From NCBI RefSeq assembly GCF_050947875.1, contig NC_134576.1:54998255-55062254 (forward strand): DNA of 64,000 nt, given 5' to 3'. Under the pieces are notes generated by a model. That model ran no database searches, was not told the DNA's origin, and worked only from the letters and a program-made list of their open reading frames with translations. Origin of the DNA: Dermacentor variabilis (taxonomy: Eukaryota; Arthropoda; Arachnida; Ixodida; Ixodidae). This document shows, piece by piece, positions 9,932-21,408 of the stretch (its first letter is position 1; each line of letters begins with the position of its first letter). Both the position numbers and the translations under genes were made by a program.

Positions 9932-12900
9932 TTCTGCTTTTGTCAACTTTCGTCAAGGGAACATTACATTTCTTTATGTAAAGTGAGATCAAGTGTGTGT
10001 GCGTGCGTGCGTGCTTCGGTATCTGTCTGTTTCCATGTGCGTGTATGTCTGTGTGGGTCTGTCCGTGCATGTCTTTTTGTCTCTGTATGTGTGTATCTGT
10101 GCGTGTCTCTCTATGTGTATGTGTCTGTCTACGGGCCTCGATTACACAAAGGCCTGAGGTGGGCTTCGTACAGCTCCTCTCGCCATAGAACTCCGCACCT
10201 GATTCATAAGTAAATGACGCGAAATTGTTCACACCGCTAAAAATGTTTGACGCTCATAACAATCGAACTCATGGGCGTAACAGATTGAATTCCGTGCACT
10301 GGCGTTAGTGGCCACGAAATTTCGCAATACCTTTCAGCAACTATTCGAAACCTTTGCGTGTGAAAGCTGGTTTGTGTTGCTTACCTCAACTACTGGCTAG
10401 AGAGCAAGGGCGGCGTTGTTTCTTAAAAAAGTATGTATGCACTGCACAGTAGATCCGACACGGCTGAACTAACGTTTATTCATTCTTCCGCCCTCCCGAG
10501 ACAAAAAACGGACACATCTAGTCATCCAAGCACGTGCGCTATACGCTTACTCGAACTTGCGACATGCCGCCTGCTTTCAAGGTGCGATCCGCGAGATTTT
10601 TACAGGCACTACAACGCGGAGATAAAGTATATCGCGTACTGCGAGGCTTTTACTAGTGCATGACGTATTGTCAGGCGTACAAGTCAAATTGGAATAGCCG
10701 CAGAACCAATGTCTCTGCACGCAAAGGTACCACGGACCACCCGGACGATCCGCTCCAGCTGCGGACGTTGCGCTTGCCACAGCCATTCCGATTTGCAGCA
10801 CAACCTTTCCGAGAAGCTGAAGTTGACTAACTAAATTCGCCGGCTAAAATTCACCATCCCGTCCGTCGTGAGAACATCAAAGATATGTGAAAGTGCAGGC
10901 AGCGCAAGCACTGCGTTTACCTGCGGTCGCCTCGCTTGGGAGCTCGGAGTCGTTGGAGCAGCAGGTGGCGCCACCGTGCTTTGAAAATGGCGCCACTCAA
11001 TTTCTGTGTCCATTGCGCTGTGCACTAAAGCTGCTGCGGCTGGCAAGCACTGACTGTTGGCTTTATGCGTCCCGTTTGGTTGCCGCGCCGGCTTTCACGC
11101 AATTCACGTCTCTAAGTCTATTTTGTGTGTAAATTCGCGAATATTGAACTGTTTCTATTCGATTTACGAACAACTGCTGTTCATTATTTTAGCTACAGGT
11201 TTTTCACGTCACCTGGTTTATACCGAGTTAAATCGCGGTTTTATCAGAATGAGAAGAGGCAAGTTTATTTTCAACAGCTTGGATCTTTTCGCACGAGGAC
11301 ACCTTCGAAAGAGGAAGCTCAGGGCGAGAACTGCTGTAAATTGCTGCTGTAAGTGTACCGGCATCCTGACGTGCGGAATCATTTCAGATATGTCTGCCCC
11401 AACGACGTATGCTTCTTATTGAGGTACAGAAACAGTAATGCGGCAAGGGTAGAATTGCTAAATAAAAGAATACTATGGAGACATCGCATTAGTCAACACA
11501 ACGAAACGGCTACTTAACCCGAGCTCATCTCGGTAACAGGCCTTTGTTACGTTCGTCTGCTAGACGCGCCTGACACGTGTGGAGACTGGGTTGTCCTAAA
11601 CTCCGTTGACGTCGTGTATATGTCAGTTTTCAGAGATGCCCGCGCCTTTCCTGCAACGGTCACCGGAGAGGAGAAATCTTAGCCGCGAGCTTCAGCCATC
11701 CTTGTGGCAAAGGGTTGTCGTCTGCTACTGCTCTCTAGCCTGGTTTCGAAAGTGTCCGCTAGGTGGCCAACGGCCAAAGTTACTGAGGCTCTGTTCCTGA
11801 ATGAATTATTTCTCATAAATTTATAACTTGCAGGCTGCAAGCAAAAGTCAGTCACAAAATATTTCACAACGCATGTACTTTATTATAAATATATTCAAAA
11901 GCGCAAAAACCATTAATGCTCATCAATTTAAAACGATGGGATTTTACTGGCGTCGTTTTTACAGACAGCCCAGTGGCGCCTGTGCGATGGCATTACAGGC
12001 CCTACACTCGAAGCTTTTAAAGGAGGTACTGGCATCTTTTTTCGTTCATTCATTTTTTGGGGTAAATGAACGTCCTAGACATCCAAACCTTAGAAAATGT
12101 AGTGAGATACATCAGAGCGCCTTCAATAACTTAATATAACGGCGTCGCTACAAAGGGTCTCAGTTTCGCTTCCAGGAGGATGCTGTACCGGGATGTCACG
12201 ACACAGTATGTCAGAGCAGGTCATTCCGACACTCACTTCTCACTTGGTTGCCTCCTGTACTGCTACTCATTGTTTTGAGGGCCCATGTAATAGTGTAGTG
12301 ACACAGTATCCTCATGGGAAACGAAGCCGAAAATGGCTGTTGAGAAAGTGTTATGTTAAATTATTCATGGTAGCCTTGTTACAATTTTTTCTAGGGGATT
12401 AGGTATAGTATCGTCATTTAGAAAAAAATGAATAGTCATAAATACCATGTCAGTACCGATTTGAGGGCCACAGAAATATTGGCGCACCCGCGCATTGTTA
12501 GGAGAGAATCCTGAAAGCTCAAGCACAGCGTTAACCATGCTGTGACCAGGGTAAAGTATGAAGGACCCTGCCATCACTGCAAGCGCTTCGGCCTTCAGGC
12601 GAAAATTGATTTTTTTTTTATTTTCTCAGTAGGCTCTACAACTTCTCAATGAACATTTTAACCCGAACAGGATTCTTCAGCTACTTCGCTCACTTCTTGG
12701 TCTCTAGCTAGGGTCTCTAATCAATTTACCGCCGACTTGGTTCACTGGGTAGTGCATGGTTTATTGAGCAGAGCATTTGGAGCAATAGGAAAATGACATC
12801 TTCCTGTTTCGCGATATATGATTCGAACGGCAGTTTTAACTTGTCCAAATGTAACCTACATGGCAAAATATTCATAGGCCGATGATGCGGTTTTATAAAT

Positions 12901-13075
12901 ACCTAGGATATTGCACGAGTCACATTACCCCGCTACTGGCCATTGTTCGATTTCAGTACAATATATATGCTGGTGGAGTACACATATGACTGTGTGCGCT
13001 TCTATGGCTGATCAGCTGAGATTCCTACACAGCTCAAGCCATTTGCAATGCTATTCTCTTTGTCTTTTGCTGTAG
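9932..13075. other. Intergenic or intronic stretch, no gene seen
   Basis: Holds a TG-rich low-complexity stretch (about 9992-10140) whose cysteine/valine-rich open frames are artefacts. The rest is mixed-composition DNA without recognisable domains. Confidence 0.5.
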
Positions 13076-13108
13076 ACCTGAGGAGTTGATGCTGCAATGG
13101 GATGCGAA
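13076..13108 (+). other. Candidate 33 nt microexon
   Basis: A long pyrimidine tract ending TCTTTTGCTGTAG at 13075 and a consensus donor GTAAGT at 13109 bracket 33 nt that are open in one frame (PEELMLQWDA). It is not in the phase left by the THAP exon donor, so it would belong elsewhere. Only splice-site quality supports it. Confidence 0.22.
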
Positions 13109-15650
13109 GTAAGTCTTGCAAGGCCTAAAATTACTTAGAATGGTGCTTTTTGGGGCATGTTGCTGTAGTATATAGTTCATACACATCACAATATAAATGG
13201 ACAGGCACTACTGTCAACTGTATGTTTCAGAACGACCTCGTAGATACATATCACTGGTTGCAAAAGATGGAATAAAGTTGACTATGTGCTGGTTCTGATT
13301 GCTTTAAAAAGTCACATCTATTTCGCATTCAATAGAAACAAAATGGTGACTCAGGCCCCCCTGTAATGAAGAGGCATGCTCACTCCACCTTTCGCCAAGT
13401 ATCTCCGCCTGAAAACAATGCCCTTATAACCACAAGAGCCCACGTACACAACCAAATGTATGAGTAATTTATTTATTTATTTATTTATTTATTTAGTCAC
13501 TTGCAATATGATGAGACAGCCGTTATACCAACCTTTCTAGAACCCAATCAAGTGACTCGAAAAAGACCCAGGCGCAACCCACGATGATGACTACGCACAT
13601 GCATTGAAGACATGACACGATAATGATATACAGACAAGAAAAAAGTGGAGGCACAATAATGGCGTAAATGTATTCAAATGGTGTGTCTGAAATGGTCATT
13701 TACGCACCATTCTGTTTAGTGATGTGTGCTTTCCAGAGGATAGTGACATGTCCTTTATTTCGCTTTCCCTTTCCTGTTAATTGTATATATGTGTTCAAAA
13801 CAAATAATAATGTGCTATATACTACAACCGTGCAAGTTGCCGTCACGAATGGGTGAGTGTGGTTCTTTTGAAATGTGTATTACATATCAGCTGCTATGGC
13901 TCATAAAGGGCAAAGATGGGCCGGCTAGTTTCGGGCACGAAGTACCACGTGAATTCTGTGCTGCTCGCGAGATGATTAAAGTGCAAAATTTTATGTATGT
14001 AAGGCACGACCTGTGTGGCTTTGTCAAGTTTCTTGTTTTGCCATTCAGACTCTTAATAAAGATTTCAGCAACGCCAAATGTCCCTATGGTCATAGCGAAA
14101 ATAATGAAAAAAAAATGAAATACAATGTTAACACAATGCGGCTTCAGTAAATAAAAGCTCTTGGCGCCTTAGTTTTGACCCAACGCGATCATGCATCTTA
14201 AACCCAGATATAATTTACTCCAATATAACGAAACTCTCGATATAAATAAGTACAACTTGATGTAACTTCTTGTCCACAGATCAGCACGTAAGCTAAACCT
14301 CAACATGACGGTGTGCGTTTAATTTACAAGCGCGATTTCAATATACCCTAACTTTGCTTTCAACGCGCGATGGAATACCGAGCCCATAAATGGAGTCTGC
14401 CATGGGCGCAGAAGGTTAAATTATATGCGGTTGTTAGCGAAGAAGGTTGCACCTCCTCACATTTCGTGCCCGCGCTAATGAGAATGGCCTCCGAAGCGGA
14501 GCAGGGTCGTCTCAGCTAGCAGCAAATTCAGCGGCGATTTCACCTGACTTGTGCGGTGTCGGCGCAGCATATCGCGCATTCGTATCGACATATTATGCAC
14601 CGCGTAGTTTTCTATTCGGAGCCTGCCTTGCTGGAGCGTGCTATGCAGTGTTTCGTTGGTATGACAATAATATGGACAGTGAGGCTAAATAATTTCCGCC
14701 GTCGGCGACGTCGCCGTGACGTCCCTTATCGAGTCGAAGTGCGATAAGATCGCGGCCGCCCGCCGTATGCTTGCGATAGACGCACGGGAAAGTGTGCGAG
14801 GGTGAGGGGAAGGTGGTGCCTTGATGCGAGGCGTCTTCATGAGTGCGCGAGGGGAGGGGGAAGAGGTTGCACGCCGTGTTCTTGCGAGCGCTAAGTAGCA
14901 GAGCGGAGAGATGAGCGCACAAGGGGGCTGATTAATTCGCGTCTCCTACTCCGGACGCGTTTGCACATGGCAAGGCTGAAAGCGGCCGCACGCGCCCTAT
15001 GTGGAAATTAATCTGCGGTGGAAGCAAAAGGCTAGCCGACACGAAATCGCTGATGGCTTCGGCTGTGCTGTGTTCTCGAGTGCCGTGTTTGCGCTGAAGT
15101 GACACGCAGCACGAAGGTGAATTCACTCGCCGCTGCTGCTGGCGTCCTTCACCACACCGCAGTTGTGACAGTGAGTGCCCGCGGTCACCTACGGGGATGT
15201 GTTCGTGTTTCACCGTACGCTCTCGACAGCATGCTTGTAAACTTAATTCTAACGGTAGTGAGCGAATGTTCACTGCAATTTATACGGCGGATAAAACTAC
15301 GAAACTTGCTTCACCTAGGTGAATCATACTTTGCTATCACAATGTTTCGCCTTTCAGGCGAAGCTGCGACTTTTTGTTGTGACATAGTCGTCCCTCGTTA
15401 GTGTGGGCACACAAGTGAGAAACACGAGAAGCTGTACTAGGACTAAATGCACGAACCTCCCGCCGGTATGCACCGAATGCGAGGTAACATACGGGCGGGT
15501 TACCAAGAAGCACAGTGGCTCGATGTGCGCCGTCTTTCCTCTAACTCAACGGGGGAGGGGGCGGCAGCTACACGAGAGCATATCTTGGTCGCACAGCCAA
15601 GCCCTAGACGGGGTGTGAATCATGCACTCTAAAAGTGCACAGCAACATTG
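13109..15650. other. Intergenic stretch, no gene seen
   Basis: Contains an (ATTT)n tract at about 13467-13497 and a GC-rich block (about 14440-15640) with short open frames lacking similarity. A short palindrome (CGCCTTTCAGGCG, 15349-15361) lies within it. Confidence 0.5.
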
Positions 15651-15652
15651 GT

Positions 15653-15661
15653 TCTGATTTT
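15653..15661 (-). promoter_or_regulatory. snRNA 3' box of the U2 gene
   Basis: On the minus strand AAAATCAGA lies about 10-20 nt beyond the U2 3' end and fits the metazoan snRNA 3'-end-formation box core (AAARNNAGA). Its presence argues that the U2 sequence is a real gene locus and not a processed copy. Confidence 0.6.
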
Positions 15662-15670
15662 AGATTCTTC

Positions 15671-15825
15671 GGTGTGGGCTGTACCTGGCAGCAGTGCAAT
15701 ACCAGGACAACCCGTGGCGCTGGAGGGGCAAGCCCCGTCCTAGCGCCGCCTTACAAAAATAGGATTAATATCGTTAGACCCATAATAGGGCCGTATCAGA
15801 TATTAAGCTGATAAGAACAGATACT
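15671..15825 (-). ncRNA. U2: U2 snRNA gene, 3' part (nt ~35 to end)
   Basis: U2 pairs with the intron branch site in the spliceosome. From 15825 the minus strand reads AGTATCTGTTCTTATCAGCT and continues AATATCTGATAC, matching conserved U2. It then shows stem IIa (GGCCC...GGGTC), the Sm site ATTTTTG (15760-15754), stem-loop III (GGCGCT...AGCGCC enclosing GGGGCTTGCCCC) and stem-loop IV (GGGTTGTCCTGG...CCAGGTACAGCCC) with a U2B''-type loop (TATTGCAC). All stems pair well, so the gene was probably functional before disruption. Nucleotides 1-26 lie 11.3 kb away at 27093-27118. The branch-point recognition region (GTAGTA) is interrupted at this end. Confidence 0.93.
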
Positions 15826-16022
15826 GTTTAGAAAAAGTTTATTTACACTATTTACAAGAGAGCATAAAAGCAATCATACAATCAACACGATGTAAAATGA
15901 CAATACAGAACTATACAGCGTGAAACACATACTTTACATGTATGATGATAGGGAACATTGTATATAGTACAAGGAAATGAAATTGAAAATAGTAACATGA
16001 AGTTGAAATTAAAGTGGCATAT

Positions 16023-18380
16023 TTATCGCCACTCCGGACGGAAGACTAGCTGCACTCGGCCGTTTCGAACATAAACAAACGGGCACGACCAGTGGCGGAG
16101 GAACTCCTGTTCCCCGAGGAAGAACAGTTCGTCCGAGAGGAAAGCGAGCACCTCTCGCCTCAAGCGGCCCATTATAGGCCACAGTGCTCTTCGGCGACAG
16201 TTTCCTGCCACAGCTTCACAGCGGTTTCGCCAAAGACTGAACAGGGCTGCCACGAGAAGAAGGTCGGCGAAACGCCCGCGCGGAAACCTTCCGCTCGATA
16301 CAAAATCCCGGACGCCCTGGCCTCGAAACCCCGCATGGACGGCGCGCCAAAATACACGTGCGACAACGCACTCGATTGTTGCGTGTCTGTTTGTCTCCAC
16401 CGACGTGCAGTTTGGACATGTGGAGACACGCACCACGCCCCAGCGCTCTAACCTATCCCGGGTTGGGAGCAGTCCCCAGCCGAGTTTCCAAACAAAATCG
16501 CGAAGGTGGCCAGGCAGCGTAGCCGTGGCAATGCGCTTCCACTGAGGACGATGCGCTATGGGACGTCGGTCAGGGGGCACCAAGGGAAGTAGCACAGCGC
16601 CCATTATTTCAACAACCCTGTCGGAGCAGGGGTCGACGTCCGGACACGTGGCTGACAGATGCCTGCGGAAGGCTACGCTTGTCCTGTACACTGCAGGAGC
16701 TTCCGCCGACTGCGGTCCACGATTCACGGGGCTCGTAGGAAGTAAGACCCGCAGTGAGGTGCCGAGGAAGTACCCTGCAAGGGTCTGCGCGGGGGAGCCA
16801 TCATTGGCCAGGGTCCGCATTAAAGTCCGCAGTAATAGTACGGAGGCTGTCACTGAAACATTCGGGAAAGATAAGCCGCCGCGATCGCGGGGCTGGGCTA
16901 ACGCCGGCCGTGCCAAAAGCTCAGTGCCACCCGCCCAAAAAAACGAGTGGGCACTGCTTTGCACACTCCTCAAGACACGAAGGGGGGGCTTAGCAACGTG
17001 GCACAAGTACCAAAAATTCCCTAAGAAGATCGACTGTACGAGGTAACGCCGTTCGAGAAGAGGCAAGTCGAAATCACGGGCTGCCTGAACGTTGTGCTTT
17101 AGTGTATTTATGACAGGCATCCACATGCCATCCCAAATGCCTGATGGATCGAAAGACAAACCCAAAATCTTTAGTTTAGGATGCCACTGTAATGGCGAGG
17201 CAATATGGAGACGTGAGTTTGGGGAACCAATGAAAAAATATTTACTTTTGGAATAATTTAGCCTTGCACCAGATATTGAACTGTAGTCTTGAAATGTGTT
17301 CAGGGCATAAAGAAGCGACTGTTCATTGTGGACATACAGTGTAATGTCATCCGCATATGCCGTTACTTTTACAGATGAGCTACCGGGTAGCGGAAGGCCT
17401 CTAATGTGCGGATGACGTTCTAAGGCTATTAGGTATGGTTCTAAGGATAAAATAAACAAAACTGGAGAAAGAGGGCAACTCTGACGGACCCCTCTCGTAA
17501 CGGGAAAGGGCCTACTTTCGCGTGAGTCTAAGGACAATGTGCTTTCTATGTTGCTGTACATTGCTCGGATCAGGTGAATAAAACTTGGGGGGAAACCGAA
17601 AGCGTCTAATGTTCCAAATATGTATTCGTGTTCTAAGTAATCGAATGCTTTTTCCTGATCCAGAGAGACTAACAAGCCTTGACTATGGCGACCAATCGTG
17701 TACTGAATTATGTCGCGTGTAACACACGAGTGAGTATGTATTTCACGGCCCGGTATTGAGCACGCCTGGTGCCACGCGATAAGCGACGGGAGGAGATTTC
17801 TAAGTCGGCGAACAATTACACAGGCTAAAATTTTGTAATCAACGTTTAGCAGAGTGATGGGACGCCAATCGTCGGGGTGCGTTGATGTGGGTTCTTTCTT
17901 GGGGATTAGTGAAATGCGACCTTTACCAAAGGAAAGCGGCAAGGTGCGATCTTCAAAGCACCGTCCTAACACTCGCGTCAGCAATGGTCCAATAGCGTCC
18001 CAGAACTCCGAATAAAACTCCACAGGGAGACCGTCTGGGCCTGGAGACGACCCACGCTTCATTGTATCCAGCGTCTCCTTGATCTCGTCACTGGATGGCG
18101 GAGCAAGGAGCGCTTCGCACGATTGGCTGTCAACGCGTGGCAGTGCGCTCAGCAGGGGATGAGCGGACGCTCGGGCAGCGTCGATGGAGAGAGTCTTTTG
18201 TGCCACGTTTCTGAAGTGCGCGACGAAGTCGTAAAAGTCGCGGGAACCGGCATCAGGCGGGGGGGCGTACGTCCGAATCCAAAGAATGGGCCGGTAATCC
18301 CGCCGGACGAATCTCGCCGCGGCGGGTAATCCCGCCGCGGCGAGCGTACCTGAGGACTTCGGGGTGCGCACACGGCGCAC
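16023..18380 (-). pseudogene. Element 1 ORF2, reverse transcriptase + C-terminal part (frame-shifted from endonuclease part)
   Basis: RT half of ORF2. In order: GSSPGPDGLPVEFYSEFW, DDWRPITLLNVDYKILACVI, VSLDQEKAFDYLEHEYIFG, GVRQSCPLSPVLFILSLEP, the catalytic YADD box (VTAYADDITLYV), a C-terminal zinc knuckle CPNCTSVETNRHATIEC, and a basic C-terminus ending FRPEWR. The usually invariant Gly of VRQGCPLSP is Ser here. No ATG opens this frame; the leading codon is GTG. It overlaps the endonuclease frame by about 130 nt, at a GC-rich palindrome. In element 2 the two halves are one continuous protein, so this copy is most likely inactive. Confidence 0.92.
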
Positions 18381-19461
18381 GCCTACAGCGCCAAGCGGCA
18401 GCCGACAGCGAGGAAGCGCGCACTAGCCGCTGGTAGCGCTCGACAAGCTCATTTTTCCACGCGCACATAACCGCCGTCGGAAGCGGGCTGCGCTGTGCGA
18501 TGCGCAACTTCGTCACCAACGCCGTCATTTCCCCGGAGACGCGAGCCCGGAGGGCTCGGCCCGACGCACTGCAGTGGTGACGCCACTGCTCCTTTAACAA
18601 ATCCCAGTCATCTGGGTCGGCTCCGATAAGGGACGCCCTAACGGCTCGCACTAGTCCAGCTTTGGACTCAAGGTCGTGCAGGACGCGGCAGTCGAGACGC
18701 CATGGGCCTCGAGCTGACGGAGACCCTGAGGGCAGCTCTAATACTAGCTCAAAGGGGCGGTGGTCGCTTAAATATACTGGCGACGTAGGGAGTGGGCGCA
18801 CCTTGGCGACATGGACGTAGCTGGTAAGACGCCGCGGTACATAGGCTCTGTCTAGTCTACTCGACGATGCCCCGCGGCGCCACGTCCAAACGTACGTACT
18901 CCCGTGAAGCAATTCATACGCGTCGAGGAGCGCAAACTGCTGCACCAGCCGACCTAGCTCCCTGGCGTTGCCGTTAGGCCTGCCCCTGCCAGGGCCTTGG
19001 ACATCTGCGTCCGAATCCAGCACACAATTGAAATCTCCCAAAAGAATAACCGGACGCGAATCTAGGAAATATACATCTAATGAATTGAAAAACGTGTTAG
19101 AATTCGCAGATTGCGCCGGACCATGGATACATAGAAATCGAATACGTGCAGAGTGGAATGTGCAGTCGAACGCCAGCACGCGTCCGAGCGCGTCGAAGGT
19201 TACGTGATGGTCGCGCAACAGATTACGGTTAAGAACAAGCACTCCAACGCCGCTCGAACGCGTGGTGGCGTACGAGAAGAAGCAGTCAATATTGTAAGCG
19301 CGCTTGAACATCAAGACATCGCTTAATTTAAAGAAATTTGTTTCTTGCAGGAAGAGGAGGTCGCAAGCCGACGAACGGGCAAAAGCGATCACCTCTGCCT
19401 GCTTTTGAACGTTGCGGAACCCATGCACATTAAAAGTCATCACTCTGAGTAAAAGATCCAT
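18253..19461 (-). pseudogene. Element 1 ORF2, APE-type endonuclease part
   Basis: Apurinic-like endonuclease that would nick the target DNA to prime reverse transcription. ATG at 19461 (MDLLLRVMTFNVHGF). The catalytic signature is present: N in FNVHGF, E in FLQETNFF, D/N in LLGDFNCVLDSD, RLDRAYV, and D/H in YLSDHRPFEL. The frame runs past the domain and ends at 18253 after a shift near the palindrome at 18313-18344, so endonuclease and RT are separated. It starts 76 bp after the ORF1 stop. Confidence 0.92.
18313..18344. repeat. 32 bp perfect palindrome (14 bp arms, TAAT loop) inside ORF2 of element 1
   Basis: CTCGCCGCGGCGGG, then TAAT, then CCCGCCGCGGCGAG. The 13 bp GGTAATCCCGCCG also occurs as a direct repeat at 18293-18305 and 18325-18337. 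It coincides with the frame break between endonuclease and RT. Confidence 0.95.
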
Positions 19462-19536
19462 ATTGGTAGATAAAGGGTGGGGTACCTTCAACTGTCGGGG
19501 GCGAGTTCAATTGCGCCGAAATCGGCGCAGAGAGTC

Positions 19537-20808
19537 TCATTTCTTCCGCGCTGGCGACCCGGCAGAAGCGCGAGGCTTCCGGGGTCGAGAGGAAGCCCTC
19601 AATGGGCTCCTGTCACGCAACGGAATGTCCGAGTCGGTGGTTGATCCGCGGTGTCTTTTCGTGCCAGTGGTGGGGAGGGAGGGTGGCACGAAAATGTCCG
19701 GGCTGCTGCCGCTCACGTCACTAGCAGTACAGTCGTCTTCAATTCTTGTAGACGACGACGCACTCGAGGAACTGGTAGATGCGTCGCCCAGGGACGCCGC
19801 GTCGTCATCCTCGCCAGGCGTCTCATCGATCACAAGGCTGCACGCCGCCGAGTCTACAGACAGACAAGGCGACAAAACAGCCTCTGGAGCGTTATCCTCT
19901 GTGAGCGCTCGCGATGTTAGGGGTTCGACGCGGCGTTCTCCGGCTATCTCCTGGGTGCACAGAGGTATGACCGGTTCCGGAACGCTCTCGCAGTTCTCCG
20001 GTTCGGGGCTCGCGGGGGACGTTGTCGGCGTTTCAGCTGGTGCCGCTTGTAGCGCATCTTCCGGGGCGGGAGTCAACGCGGCTGGCGAATCGGTCGGTGG
20101 ATCAGGTGCGTGAGTACTCGACTGGAGCGGCGGGAAGTTCTTCGACGCCGCCTCCGAGTAGGTTCGCCGCAGGGAGCAGGCGACTGTTGCATGTGGATCC
20201 CCGCAGCGGCGACACGGTAAAATGCAGCCCTTACCGATGTGGCCATAGATGCCGCACCTTGCGCAGAAGGGCGCCGTGCACTGCACACGGAAATGGCCCG
20301 AAGACCCACAACGCCGACAGACGCGCTGCATACCTTTGTAGTCGCAGGTCACGCGGTGGCCTGCCACTTTCAGGTAGTTGGGGACTGGTGAGCCGGGCTT
20401 CATCTCGATACGAACGTAGCGCGTTCCAGTGGTGACAGTGGGACGCGAGCCCATCACACCTCGGTTGATGTGCAGTACTTTGCCGAACGGCGACAGCGCT
20501 TGAGCCAGCGTTTCGCTGGAAACGCGGCACGGTAGAAACATGACGGTCACTTGCGTGACTTGCGGGCTCAGGGGAACGATGGAGACGCGTTCATCCCCGA
20601 TGACGAGGCTGGCGGCGTCGACGATTTTAGCCATGGCGGCTTCGCTCTTCAGGGTGACTTGATAATTGCGTCCGCCGAAGTGTTGCACGCAATACACTTC
20701 CTCCAAGGATACTATCGAAACCGTCGCGTCGACGACGTCTTCGGGACTTGACCCCTCAGGGACCACAACATCGAAGGCATAAGCCTTCGGGGGCGGTTGG
20801 CTTGCCAT
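19537..20808 (-). CDS. Element 1 ORF1: CCHC zinc-knuckle nucleic-acid-binding protein
   Basis: Gag-like ORF1 protein expected to bind element RNA in the ribonucleoprotein. ATG at 20808 in a good context (GCGACCATGG); the frame is open 13 codons further upstream but only from GTG. The 423 aa protein has an N-terminal RRM-like or fold-only region (about 1-150) and three consecutive zinc knuckles at about residues 170-220: CRRCGSSGHFRVQC, CARCGIYGHIGKGC and CRRCGDPHATVAC (the last with one residue fewer before His). The C-terminal half is Pro/Ser/Glu-rich low-complexity, ending in a basic tail (RKPRASAGSPARKK). Intact. Knuckle spacing and flanking sequence match ORF1 of element 2. Confidence 0.9.
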   Translation of the reverse strand: MASQPPPKAYAFDVVVPEGSSPEDVVDATVSIVSLEEVYCVQHFGGRNYQVTLKSEAAMAKIVDAASLVIGDERVSIVPLSPQVTQVTVMFLPCRVSSETLAQALSPFGKVLHINRGVMGSRPTVTTGTRYVRIEMKPGSPVPNYLKVAGHRVTCDYKGMQRVCRRCGSSGHFRVQCTAPFCARCGIYGHIGKGCILPCRRCGDPHATVACSLRRTYSEAASKNFPPLQSSTHAPDPPTDSPAALTPAPEDALQAAPAETPTTSPASPEPENCESVPEPVIPLCTQEIAGERRVEPLTSRALTEDNAPEAVLSPCLSVDSAACSLVIDETPGEDDDAASLGDASTSSSSASSSTRIEDDCTASDVSGSSPDIFVPPSLPTTGTKRHRGSTTDSDIPLRDRSPLRASSRPRKPRASAGSPARKK

Positions 20809-20902
20809 GGTCGCGACGACGTTCGGCAAACCAAAGAACGCCTGCACTGGAGATGAACCCGGCCACCAAGTACTGGTGGCCGAGATAGTCTACCGCCGCT
20901 CG

Positions 20903-20909
20903 ACTACAC
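20903..20909 (-). other. U2-like heptamer GTGTAGT between the two retrotransposons
   Basis: GTGTAGT equals U2 nt 31-37, which are missing at both outer junctions. It sits between the 3' end of element 2 (AATAAAAATTCTC...) and the 5' end of element 1, where a leftover target segment would be expected. Seven bases alone could be chance; the position makes it credible. Confidence 0.6.
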
Positions 20910-21408
20910 ACAGAGAATTTTTATTAACATGTTACTCTCATGTCAAAAAACTATGTACATCAGTCTAATGCACAGTGTACAGAATCACATGGCATACAGC
21001 AAAATGGACAATCCATGCGTATGATGATATATACAATGCATATGATCGTGGTATATACAAGAGTAAATGTTTTCGTGAAAGATTTGTTAACATAGTTCTT
21101 TGCTAATAAATGCAATTTACACATTGTATAAACAGAGGATCACCGACAATACACTGTGTGGTTTGTACACTTGACAGCATGCACGTAGGCGAATAACAAT
21201 ACCAGACTTCTTGGGGTTGGTTGTCTATAAACCAGGAATTCACGTCGTTTAACTACATTTTCTCACCAAGACTGGCTTCTTTCCCTGTGGAGTTCGTAGA
21301 TTACTCCCTTCTTGTATAATTGTTATCTACATTATGTTTGTTTGCTTGAAGCGTATCTCCTAGCTGCGAGTGCATTGTATCGCTAGGAGGGGGCATGCAT
21401 GCATGGTA

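Larger units (their letters stand above)
15826..20902 (-). mobile_element. Tx1/Keno-like non-LTR retrotransposon, element 1 (inserted in U2)
   Basis: About 5.08 kb on the minus strand, directly abutting the U2 3' piece. The order is a short 5' UTR, ORF1 (20808-19537), an interrupted ORF2 (19461-16023), and a 3' UTR of about 200 nt ending AATAAACTTTTTCTAAAC, with a poly(A) signal but no poly(A) tail. A missing poly(A) tail and a target in a multicopy RNA gene are typical of site-specific non-LTR elements. The 5' junction follows the U2-like heptamer GTGTAGT (20909-20903). Confidence 0.88.

Noticed and set aside
9983..10213. Cys/Val-rich frames at about 10 kb
   Set aside because: TG-rich low-complexity DNA; no domain.
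16092..17046. Plus-strand frames inside 16-27 kb
   Set aside because: Antisense shadows of the ORF1/ORF2 genes of the two U2-inserted elements.
18253..18380. Programmed frameshift between endonuclease and RT in element 1
   Set aside because: Element 2 has both domains in one frame, and the break coincides with a palindrome/duplication, so mutation is the simpler reading.
19412..20113. 233-codon plus-strand frame
   Set aside because: Antisense to the GC-rich C-terminal half of ORF1; no independent similarity.
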